The position numbers and the translations under genes are program-made. Shown here piece after piece: positions 48,601 through 55,645 of a stretch of DNA of 64,000 bases. Source of the stretch: Plectrocnemia conspersa (taxonomy: Eukaryota > Arthropoda > Insecta > Trichoptera > Polycentropodidae); NCBI GenBank assembly GCA_009617715.1, contig VTFK01000243.1, positions 434,001-498,000 of the forward strand, given 5' to 3'. The notes beneath the pieces are model-generated. The model saw only the letters and a list, made by a program, of their open reading frames with translations. It made no database searches and had not been told where the DNA came from. Position 1 is the stretch's first letter; the number at the start of each line of letters is the position of its first letter.

Positions 48601-49780
48601 AACTTACCCCATGTCTCAACAAGCAGTCTCTTTTCACAATCCTAACAAATACATATCACAGCCGACGACATATCAGCAGCAACCTGGACCTTCTGGAGTA
48701 CAAAGATATCCAGGTAGAGCTCAAATAGGTGTAAATCAACCGCAACCAAACATATATTACATAGCTCCATCGGCCATAGTCTCTCAACAGATGCAAGATC
48801 AAATACTAACACCCAAACAACAAACGGCGCTCCACCTTCAACAATACGTTGCGATGAAGCAAGCGCAGCAAGTGATGGGATACAATCAAAGAATCGGAGG
48901 TGCTCAAACGCCCCAGGAGTTCGCCCAATACAGCACTTCACCCAGTGATTCCACAGCAGGATATACTAGAAAAGCATATGAGAGACTCGACGATAACTAT
49001 GCTTTAAATTATATGCCTAGACAACCGATTGCACAAAAAACTGCAATACCCACACAACCGCTAAGACAAATAGCGCCTAGTATAGTACAGTTACAGCAAA
49101 GCATGAGCATTCCTCAATATAACACGCTCATACCGAAAGCCCAAAGTGTGCAAAACGTCCAAGCTTTTCAAAACAGACCCGGTTGCACGGCGTCGTTAGG
49201 CAGAAATCAATCTCTAAACCACAAAGAGATGATGGCAGCCGAAAGATACGGTTTGATTAACCCGACTATTACTAATTCCCCCCAAAACAGCATTTCCATC
49301 CGCAATAACGTGTGCCAAAGTTTGAATATTGTGACTCAAAAGACTGTGGGACAAATTGTACCGATGGGCGGTCAAGATTTGATGATATACCAAAACGTCG
49401 TGGACGGAGACAGCAGAAAGAGAGTGGGAGAACCCAACATAACTTTGGGTCCGGACAATAGTTTAACGAATATAAATAGTATGATCCCTGACGGTAAACC
49501 TAATAGAGATCAATTCTTTACGCCGTCAAGTGGAGAACAGTGCCAAGTGATGAATTCAAGTGCTACCGATCAAAAAAGTGTAACTAAGCAACATTTGGGA
49601 TCCAACATTGTCGGCAGGCAAATGTATTATAGTCAAGTGGTGTCAGGGTCTGATCCGAAGATCAGCAGTAGTAATGATATTGGTGCAAAGAAAACGTCTA
49701 GTGAAACTGCATTGAAGACAGGTCGACCGGCGAGTCAAAAAAACTCTTTAGAAAATTCTTCAGCCGGTGGCTATCTTTGA
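15817..49780 (+). CDS. C1orf21-like: C1orf21-family (DUF4612-type) protein with N-terminal myristoylation motif and long disordered C-terminus; four coding exons
   Basis: Exons 15817-15898, 45011-45182, 47776-47833 and 47912-49780 join in phase to 2181 nt, 726 aa. The N-terminus MGCGQSKINLYPRRNK has Gly2, Cys3 and Ser6, an N-myristoylation/palmitoylation pattern, followed by a basic patch (to about 27). Residues 28-84 are acidic and charged. Residues 87-108 (SASQQDFFKMLDEKIEKGRDY core) match the signature of vertebrate C1orf21, which likewise begins MGC. From about 130 to 726 the chain is rich in Gln, Ser, Pro, Tyr and Asn with SP and PQ motifs, and lacks recognisable domains; vertebrate C1orf21 is about 121 aa and stops near the signature. 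Function is unknown in the family. I infer a membrane-anchored, mostly disordered protein. The exon chain rests on phase-compatible GT..AG sites and the split family signature. Confidence 0.8.
16190..16620. repeat. Tandem duplication, two copies of about 215 bp
   Basis: Copy 1 (about 16195-16400) and copy 2 (about 16405-16620) share blocks in the same order: cgctatattcttaacaaaaa / cgctatatttttaacaaaaa, tgtcaatgtaaatttcctaa, tttctttgtattttttt, attatgactaatgacaa and gtaataattgattca / gcaataattgattca. Divergence is moderate. It lies about 300 bp inside intron 1. Confidence 0.85.
17085..17200 (+). repeat. tRNA-like SINE head, family B, copy 1
   Basis: A B-box-like segment agttgccggttcgatcaccg sits about 35 bp after an A-box-like half (taacgcagtccgtaacgtct), then tagaatttttatttataaa. 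The T-arm (gccgg..ccggc) could pair, but the rest does not fold as a standard tRNA. The same layout occurs at 22355. Confidence 0.5.
17418..17565 (-). repeat. tRNA-derived SINE, family A, copy 2
   Basis: Reverse-oriented copy of the 11165 SINE: aagattaggaaaatctagga (tail), gaccgattggaat (body), gctcccagata, and aggtctttcagatattattt (head junction). The tRNA part is truncated. Confidence 0.6.
18660..18825 (-). repeat. tRNA-derived SINE, family A, copy 3
   Basis: Reverse copy with a clear B box, atgggattcgaacccgtgtc followed by tttct, and the tail ccttatcatacaaattatga, gaaaacctaattt and gatcgaccggaattataatt. It resembles the copies at 17418 and 60098. Confidence 0.6.
22355..22500 (+). repeat. 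tRNA-like SINE head, family B, copy 2
   Basis: gcgggccgcaggttgtaatc (A-box-like), then ccacgggttcgagctactgc (B-box-like) and caaatttgtatttataaa. Same order and spacing as the sequence at 17085. Confidence 0.45.
24480..24835. other. GC-richer intronic block with inverted repeats
   Basis: A distinct block inside AT-rich intron 1. It contains the hairpin ccattcaca-tac-tgtgaatgg at about 24649-24670, and cgccggtgacgcaccggc with a second tcgccggtgca copy at about 24685-24735. No coding frame is recognised. It may be a regulatory element or an old transposon. Confidence 0.3.
25589..26058. mobile_element. pogo/Tigger-type MITE
   Basis: Left end TA|CAGTGAAATATCTATGTATC. Right end, read on the other strand, CAGTGAAATCTCAGTATAGC, with TA immediately outside both ends (TA target duplication). 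Sub-terminal 'cagtataacgaa' motifs repeat inside both arms. At 470 bp with no intact ORF it is nonautonomous. CAGT termini with TA target sites are typical of pogo-like elements. Confidence 0.85.
28102..29163 (+). mobile_element. mariner element with decayed transposase
   Basis: Terminal repeats TCAGGTTGACCCATAAGTAT and, from the other strand, TCAGGTTGTTTCATAAGGTT lie inside TA dinucleotides. At 1062 bp it is slightly short of a full mariner (about 1.3 kb). Plus-strand fragments in changing frames include AMGMDAIKFRTCQ (helix-turn-helix region), LHPNKIMLCIWWEMKSIIHY then ELL, and KRVILHQDSLSP, corresponding to the mariner LHPKKVMLCIWWD and HQDNARPH blocks. The catalytic HQD is kept, but stops and frameshifts make it a pseudogene. 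Confidence 0.9.
28258..29084 (+). pseudogene. mariner transposase pseudogene
   Basis: Starts at the ATG of MAVKIK about 155 bp inside the left end and runs to near the right end with several stops and frame changes. The longest open part is 28842-29084 (80 codons), containing RVILHQDSLSPSFI. Homology to mariner transposase is by the motifs cited for the parent element. It is not expected to be active. Confidence 0.8.
29820..30115. other. GC-richer unexplained intronic block
   Basis: The minus strand is open for 85 codons (30114-29857) with a Cys-rich translation (TCSDCASGAYLMC). The residues do not match a domain I know and there are no clear splice sites. It directly abuts the transposon at 30247, so it may be a repeat fragment or conserved noncoding DNA. 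Confidence 0.25.
30247..31423 (-). mobile_element. Tc1/mariner-superfamily element with decayed transposase
   Basis: Inverted ends AAGGTGATCCAAATTCAAG (left) and, on the other strand, CAGGTGATCCAATTCGAG (right) lie inside TA dinucleotides; length 1177 bp. The minus strand carries transposase pieces in broken frames: GVIGPYIFEND, ISERYRRIITDYFWHEIKD then IDVEDMWF*QDGA (a stop replaces the Gln), LREKFQF, FLWGY and TLKTNIRQVIAE. This matches the IS630/Tc1-mariner 'MWFQQDGATCHT..FLWGY' group widespread in insects. Solo ends occur at 14600-14717 and 15012-15038. Confidence 0.85.
30370..30830 (-). pseudogene. Transposase pseudogene of the 30247-31423 element
   Basis: Minus-strand remnants of the catalytic core: IFEND, ERYRRIITDYFWHEI, VEDMWF*QDGA, then a frameshift to LWGY and a C-terminal TLKTNIRQVIAEKCMNISLK and AAI stop. 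The in-frame stop before QDGA and at least one frameshift inactivate it. Confidence 0.8.
33546..33639. repeat. (TA)n microsatellite
   Basis: An uninterrupted TA run from about 33564 to 33639, preceded by a slightly interrupted tract (tatatatatgtacatatata). It abuts the CCCGGGATC-rich transposon remnant. Confidence 0.95.
33640..34250 (+). mobile_element. hAT-type remnant with repeated CCCGGGATC motifs
   Basis: Both ends carry clustered palindromic CCCGGGATC motifs: caatcccgggatccaggatc on the left, and cccgggactggtcccgggat plus aaatcccgggatcaaaattt on the right, ending ggaatccctaa. The interior holds the C-terminal end of a hAT transposase at 33812-33925. Total about 610 bp, so most of the transposase is gone. 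Confidence 0.75.
33812..33925 (+). pseudogene. hAT transposase dimerisation-domain fragment
   Basis: Reads ESERAFSAAGCLGTKIRSRL, then NDKPLDALLLLREFYSK and a stop. This is the classic hAT C-terminal dimerisation signature (SERxFSxAG..xxxxRxxLxxxxxxxLxxLR). Upstream the frame is broken within the preceding 15 codons, so only the end of the gene survives. Confidence 0.85.
37020..37720. other. GC-richer unexplained intronic block
   Basis: About 700 bp of much lower AT content than neighbours, with open frames on both strands (plus 37380-37592, minus 37720-37400). The translations are not recognised and mirror each other across strands. It is a candidate regulatory region or untranslated exon of the C1orf21-like gene. 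Confidence 0.3.
38683..38706. repeat. Short perfect hairpin
   Basis: tctagactc-tc-gagtctaga: nine-base arms with a two-base loop, in AT-rich intron DNA. No surrounding terminator or transposon context is visible. Confidence 0.6.
42250..42680. other. GC-richer unexplained intronic block
   Basis: The plus-strand open frame 42253-42483 (76 codons) has no recognised domain. Base composition is shifted relative to neighbours, as at 37.0-37.7 kb. Confidence 0.25.
43506..43667. mobile_element. Small hAT-like MITE
   Basis: The left end CAGGGACGTCATCTCAG and the right end on the opposite strand CAGGGACGTAATTTGGGAG form terminal inverted repeats around 162 bp with no ORF. CAGGG termini suggest a hAT-type element. 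A clear 8-bp target duplication is not visible. Confidence 0.55.
45011..45182 (+). CDS. C1orf21-like: C1orf21-like gene, coding exon 2
   Basis: Acceptor TTGTTTTCAG and donor GC|GTAAGA. In the frame set by exon 1 it encodes a charged linker, GGGDSKDGEEEETGGAGES through KEKPKIPVPPHGLGHAATVA. The upstream sequence is open in the same frame back to 44905, so an alternative transcript could read through the acceptor (see findings). Confidence 0.75.
46000..46400. repeat. Interspersed repeat shared with 53.4-54.2 kb
   Basis: A GC-richer insert in intron 2. Its right part (46270-46390) has, in order, actcaagatcaa, ggctcaaaa and aaaagcactcagaaac. These match actcaagatcaa, ggctcagaa and aaaagcactcaaaaac at about 54068-54163. 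Type unknown. Confidence 0.6.
47005..47488. mobile_element. Candidate MITE with ctcgagaattc arms
   Basis: Left gtgtttcttctcgagaattc and cgagaattctcatttg are mirrored on the right by tcgagaattctcacttctcg and agaaatgaaaatcac. The two arms resemble each other as imperfect inverted repeats about 480 bp apart. Exact ends and target duplication are not resolved. Confidence 0.45.
47776..47833 (+). CDS. C1orf21-like: C1orf21-like gene, coding exon 3 (conserved family core)
   Basis: Between TTTTTCAG and GTAGCA, in the inherited frame, it reads AEISASQQDFFKMLDEKIEK (residues 85-104). Vertebrate C1orf21 has an almost identical SQQEFFRMLDEKIEKGRDY block near its C-terminus, which identifies the family. 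A 78-bp intron separates it from exon 4, which continues GRDYDSSSETE. Confidence 0.85.
47912..49780 (+). CDS. C1orf21-like: C1orf21-like gene, large terminal coding exon
   Basis: Acceptor TTACTTTTCAG, then GRDYDSSSETEIQIEQNRVA, open for 622 residues to TGA at 49780. After the end of the family core the chain is low complexity: a Ser/Pro/Arg-rich section (about residues 130-215) with repeated SP sites, then Gln/Tyr/Pro-rich sequence to the end. No membrane segment or catalytic domain is visible. Codon use and base composition (GC-richer than the flanks) and the single long frame support coding. Antisense ORFs inside it are shadows. Confidence 0.85.
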   Translation, partial: GRDYDSSSETEIQIEQNRVASLLMHWESVSQTSSQCNHSSPPTPSRRRQTSQERQSNIQQYIGEQPRSPDLRRCMKNQSIRSQTQPNTPASPPPRRSHSSPHAYQSNQDYSEKSESPKQIYETSTSSPPTKRAQSASPNWKVNPKSATYNPKSGQKIESYDEQRCYSPNLLSQREIHQSYGVSQEYMESPRDTSQITYNPTFQSHSPAHGPNKMASPQAFNTQPYIAQIITYPMSQQAVSFHNPNKYISQPTTYQQQPGPSGVQRYPGRAQIGVNQPQPNIYYIAPSAIVSQQMQDQILTPKQQTALHLQQYVAMKQAQQVMGYNQRIGGAQTPQEFAQYSTSPSDSTAGYTRKAYERLDDNYALNYMPRQPIAQKTAIPTQPLRQIAPSIVQLQQSMSIPQYNTLIPKAQSVQNVQAFQNRPGCTASLGRNQSLNHKEMMAAERYGLINPTITNSPQNSISIRNNVCQSLNIVTQKTVGQIVPMGGQDLMIYQNVVDGDSRKRVGEPNITLGPDNSLTNINSMIPDGKPNRDQFFTPSSGEQCQVMNSSATDQKSVTKQHLGSNIVGRQMYYSQVVSGSDPKISSSNDIGAKKTSSETALKTGRPASQKNSLENSSAGGYL

Positions 49781-52700
49781 TTATAGGCGTAACTAAGTTT
49801 AGTTTATTTATTTAACGTACGATAAAGATCCCTTTTGAAGGTGTAACGTGACGTGTTACGAGCCAAAAATATTAATATAAGTTATCATACGTATTAGCCA
49901 AAAGATGCCATTATTGCGTGTTGCTTAAAAAATACTGATTTTATACTTCTGAACATAGGATTTACAAAGAAATATGTACAAAATTGTATGTGTGCATTGT
50001 TTATGGAATCTAAAAAGATAAAAGCTCTTGGCCAATTCAAAGACTGAAGGAAGATTAATATAATGAATGTGATAACATAAGCGATGACTTGAAATCACAA
50101 ATACCATCTTAAATACAATGGTAATATTTATTTCTTATTCTTTTTGAGTTCACGGTTTTGTAGTAGACGTTTATTAAGTTAACTTGCATAAATAATTAAT
50201 CATTACTGCTTTCAAAACTATACGGTTCAAATAATATGTTTGTATTATATATAAAACTTACAAAAACAAATGTACAATTATTTTATGCTTACCATATCTT
50301 TGTGGGTCCAATTCTTTAATTTATTTTTAGTGTTGATACCTAAAAACCACTCATTTTATTTCTAGTTTTGTATTTTTATATGTCACTAATTTTGGAACGG
50401 TCAAATAGTTATTATTATAAACTTGAATCGGTTCGTTGATATATTATAATGACCAGTTCAACTGTAACATATATTATTTATATATTTATATGTGAATTAG
50501 TGCATTCTAAAAATATATAAAACTATCATATATTTACAATACAATATTTTTTCGATAACATAAATTTTGGATGCTTATTAAATATTATACATTTTTGCAG
50601 ATAAAATTACTTGAAATTGCAGTTTTTTTCTTTACATCATATACATACATACAATATTGTGTATGTTGTTAAAAATTAAATATTTTTATATATAAAAATG
50701 CATGTTATAAGTTATAACTATAAACCGTAATAAAATACGTGGCGTTTTATTGAGCTTGGACGTTGGTTATAATATATTATAGATGCAATAATTTTTTGTT
50801 GTAACGATTCATTCCTGAATCAAAAGTGTTAGCCAAAGAACTTTAACAGAGTCGAATGCTTGAAAATGAAAAGTAAATTTTCTACTCAGACTTCTGGAAT
50901 TTGTACATTATATATAAATAAAGAAAAACTTATCTAGATGTAGATAAAAGTGACGTTGTAGTTTATAGTTGATAACGTAATCCACGCAGATATTTGTATA
51001 ATATATTTAGGAGTTGACTGTTTAATATTTATCATTGTTAGTTAGAAACTGTATAGATTTAATATGTTGTTTTTAATTGTGACTAAGAAATGAGAAATTC
51101 AAAATTTTATATGTTTCCTTTGCAATCTATTATTATGTAATCGTTTTATATTAGCGATTGACATTTTTTTTTTTATAAAAGCAAACAGAACAAAATGCCT
51201 TAATATATATGTGTGTGTGCGTAACATAAATGTACATTGAAACAGGTAGCTCTCTTATATATTATTAATTTATTTTGCAATAGATTTATTTTCCCTCCCG
51301 TATGTGTTCAGCGTTGAAATTATTATTATTTATTATTTTTAATTATAAATCTATTGACAATTTCAATTATATCGTTAATAAATTGTTATTTATTGAATAT
51401 TCATTATTATTTTAAAATATTTATGTATACGTATATTGAATTGCAATATTGTCCTTTCTGTATCGTAAAATAATGTAAGTTGTAAGCCTTATCGATAAAC
51501 TGTAGTTGGAGAGTAGATAAATTGATATTTTGTTGTAAAATATCTTTGATTGTTAGATTTGTTTGTTGTTTCTTTCACTGTGACTGATCTCTTTGTATAA
51601 GTTGCAAAAATCAAACGTTTCATACACAGAAGCTTTCACAAGAGTTAACGACTTATGAGCAACAAACCATTACTCACTTTTGTGTAATTTATTTTATGAA
51701 CATTGTATTCTTTGTAATCGGCTATTATTATATTCTGTGATTTTAACTTAATTGTTATCTGTATTTGTTTTTAATTATTTAATATGTGCAAAATCAGGTC
51801 AAAATTACTGTTACATATTTAAACATCTTTAATCTAAAGTATTTCTAATATACAGGGTATGTTTGAGGTGTGTTTTAACTAAAAAAAAGTTGATTTTGAG
51901 GTAGCAGTGCCAAACTGTAGTCCATTTTAGAGCTTTGGATTAAAGATGCTTAAATATATAAAAAAACATGCTAAAGTTTATTTTTCAATTATGACTAAAT
52001 GATGTAGAAGATTGCTCTTCTTGTTTTTTCCGTCCTTAGGACAACGAATGGCTTTAAAATTTGTGATTCTGTTCTCCCTCTCTACGTTATACGATTTAGC
52101 CTATTGTTGTATTTTTCATCTATGTACCTAATGTATTATTATTTAACTTATTTTAAAACAAAAAAACTATTCTTAATTAATTGTTAATTAAAAGCTTAAC
52201 ATAAAACTTTCTTGAAAAATTCTTAAAAATAAATTTAAAAATTTCATAATAAACACTTTTTAAATGTCTTTCTCTCGTAATGTAAATCTGTTTCTATTGC
52301 AATTTCTCTAGTTGTTAGTCAACAAAATGTCTTCATTACATTTGCCTTAGATTTAATAACTATATATAATAATTATTTCTGAGAAGATTTTTATACGGAG
52401 TCTACGTTTTTTATATATTTTGGAATAATATGTATATTTTGATCGTTGAATTTTACACAAATGATAAAAAAGACATTCGTTATAATTTCGTTTTGCATCG
52501 ATTACATAATACTATATGTTATAATATTAGAAAGAACATGAAAATTAATATTGTATTCATAATAATTTCCATTCGTGGCTTTCTATGTTTCACTAGTAAC
52601 GAAACTGATTTTACAACAAAATGAAACATTCTAAATATACGCTTTCTTCATGATTTGTACGAAGAAATACGGATTTTTTTAAGGATTCGACTTATGTAAA

Positions 52701-53380
52701 AAACGATATGCATTATTGGATCAATAAAAATATCATAAATTCTCATCAAGTATTTTATTTAAACACAATACCTTATAATATATTATACTGAAGTGCGAAT
52801 TATATATCAGTATGATTAGAAAAGTTTTCAATTATTATTTATTATTTAATTTCATACTTTATTTCTACTTTTATTATTTTTTTCTAAATACGTGTATGTA
52901 CACTTATTATATAAATATCATACATCTAAATATATTATTTATAATTTCTTATTGAGAAATAAAATCACCTAACTTATTACAAAATAAATAGTAGTGTAGC
53001 TTAAAGTGTCAAAAATGTAACTCTCTGGTAATGTAATATGGATAACATTTTATGAGGTAAATGGGACCCGTCAATTTTCTTAGATCTAGTGAATATTTTA
53101 CGAGAAAAATTACAATTTAAAAACATTATTTAGGTTCAATCTTTAGGTTTTTGTTTAACCTTTTACTTTTAATATTTTTAAAATAATATTAGATTCAATT
53201 TAATCAAACACTTAACATAGTTAATAAATAAAAATCATGTTTTATTTTATGCAATATGTACATAATATTTACTGAACATTTAGTTAGAATCCAACCATTG
53301 TTTCTCAAATTTTATAAAAAAAATTGTTGAAAGTCAAAAATAAATATATAATGTTCGAAGCGTACACTTACATGCGCAAA
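49781..53380 (+). other. 3' UTR and downstream AT-rich DNA of the C1orf21-like gene
   Basis: No coding frame of note. AATAAA signals occur at 50917-50922 and in several later AT-rich spots, so the transcript end cannot be fixed. The sequence is extremely AT-rich to about 53.3 kb and holds no recognised repeat. Confidence 0.5.
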
Positions 53381-53389
53381 TAATAACTT

Positions 53390-54265
53390 AAATCAGTTTC
53401 TTAAACTTAAAAAAAATAGTTCGATGAGTCATAGGTTTCTGAGAGGTTTTGGTTTGGTAACCCCTTCCCTCCGCCAGGCACCTGATATGATATATCAACG
53501 GTTTTGAAACACGTAGTGAGACAATAGATTTTGAGTTGTCGACCAGAGTGAAAAGTACATTTTTAACTTCGGTGTGACGATGGTCTCCACTCAAGGCCAT
53601 TCACAGCTGCGGTCTGTGTGGCCACCATTCAGCAAGTTTTCGTCTTAAGTTAGCTGTCCCTTCATTTGAAAACCCGCAGATGGGCCTAAGCCGAGTTTTT
53701 GACTTTGGATTAAAGCATCTTCCGTAGAGAGGCCAACATCTGCGTACCTCGGAGGACACAACCCAGAGATTGGCGATGTACCGTCTAGAATCTAGAGAGG
53801 CTATTGTTGGCGGGGTGGATCTCGTATCGTCGTCGCAAAAAGACGACGTGGCGCGACCTTGAAAAGCGGCCTCGCTCTGTGAATGCTGTCTCAAGAGGCC
53901 TCGATCAGATAAACTCTACGAAGAATATCCTAAAGAGGCGAAGTTTTCGACGGAGGTAGCTTAACGAATAGCGGCCCGCGTTGTGCTGGCCTGCTGGAAG
54001 GTTTAAAGAACCTTGGCATCAGGCCAAGAAATAGAGAAGTGAGATATTTTTTCTGCTTTGCTCAAAAACTCAAGATCAACTCTGGCGTGGCTCAGAATTG
54101 CTGCTAACTTTGCCGCCTGGCAAATAGAGGGGTTTTCTGATCCTTAAAAGCACTCAAAAACGCGTGATATGCCGACGAGTACTATATTCCCTAGAAAAGT
54201 ATTATCAAGATTTTCCTCTTCAAAGCGGTTAAGAAAAACATCGTTATCACCTTTGGGTGGCAAAT
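53390..54265 (-). repeat. GC-richer interspersed repeat, possibly transposon-derived
   Basis: The minus strand is open for 97 codons (53894-53601, ending WWPHRPQL) and then 70 codons (53600-53388), separated by one stop. The translations (LRPICGFSNEGTANLRRKLA and others) match no protein I recognise. The plus-strand right end shares ordered blocks with the repeat at 46000-46400. Sharp composition boundaries and a second copy argue for a dispersed repeat rather than a host gene. Confidence 0.55.
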
Positions 54266-55280
54266 AGTTTATATTGTATATTATTGTATATTTAAAATAA
54301 TACAAACATTTTTTTGTTCAAACATTTAGCTTAATATACTAATTTGATTTTATCATGTTTTAGGGAAATACCTCATTATTATTTTTAAAAAACACAATTC
54401 CTTATGAAACGCTTATGAAATAATAAATATTTTAATAATGGTTCTAAAATTGGCTAAATCTATTAATTTTTTATTTTTATTGTTCATAGATGTCGATACA
54501 TATATATTGAATAATAATATAATTTAATTTTATATTGCCTGCTTTTAATAAATTCAATATAATATCTGAGCAGTTCATAAATATTTAAATATTATTAAAT
54601 TTTTAAATGTTACAATATTTGATAAATAAATTATATTTTTGATGAATAAAAAACAGAAAATTTATATAATATTAGTTGATTTTTATATTTGTTTGATCAA
54701 TGTTGATAAGTTTGCTTAATAATTACTTTTAATTGAATAGAAATAAAATAAAATGAATGCATTGAAACATCAGGATAACTGTTTTAATTTGTATTAGGCA
54801 TAATATCATCATATTTATTGGAATACAACATATATTAAAATGTTTATTTTATTTACTAAGAAAATATCAAAACTTATAAACTATTTTCGGAAGTTTTATT
54901 TTTAACTCCCACGTAAGATCTAGTAGCTAATATTTTCTTCAGATGACTTTTCAGCTTTCAATTGGAACAATTTATATGTATTTTCAGAAAGTTATAACTT
55001 TTGTATGAACTTATATTTCATGCTCTGATGACTCTATTTTAACTGTATTAGCTTAAAATGAATATTTTAGTATCGGTGTAAGCATAAAAAATATTTTAGG
55101 CCCATTTTTTTCTAATTCTAAACCATATTGTCGTTCACTTGATTAGTTGTTTTACGCACCCCCTTCAATTCAACTTGAATTCAAGTTCCTACTTCCTCTG
55201 TTATAATTGATCCTGAAATCACCATAATAATTAAAATTAAAAGGTCAAAATGTATACTACTATTTATGGTCCATTACATT
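54266..55280. other. AT-rich intergenic DNA, no gene seen
   Basis: Low-complexity A/T-rich sequence; nothing supported. Confidence 0.5.
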
Positions 55281-55284
55281 TTTT

Positions 55285-55645
55285 GTGCCAAGTAAAATAC
55301 ATATTCAAGGCGTATTACTGATCCTTCCAAGATGTTCGAAGAAGGTCGCCAGGGTGTCTTTCTCCGTACCATTGAAGGATAATGCATTCATCATCTCGAG
55401 TTTCCTGTTATCGATCAAGGCCGCCGTTTTTCACAGACAATTGTTTCAGCTTGGCACATATTTTAAAACGTAACAGTTACGCAGTTTGGCGGACATCTTG
55501 TTGCAGAACCGGTGTGTACAATTAACGAAATAACTTTCACTTCTGGATTGACAGAATGCTATGGGCGGTCGGTGACATTCGGCCCAGGGGTTGGCAACAA
55601 CTTTAGCCATTGTTACTTCCTATCGATATGGCGTGAAATTATTTA
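55285..55645 (-). other. Unidentified GC-richer block, possible pseudogene fragment
   Basis: The minus strand gives interrupted coding-like sequence: MAKVVANPWAECHRPPIAFC at the right, MSAKLRNCYVLKYVPS and a stop, then AALIDNRKLEMMNALSFNGT followed by EKDTLATFFEHLGRI. Stops occur between the pieces and I cannot identify the family. It could be a decayed gene or transposon. Confidence 0.3.

Noticed and set aside
48642..48941. Minus-strand ORF of 99 codons inside the large exon
   Set aside because: A shadow of the Q-rich coding strand; no homology.
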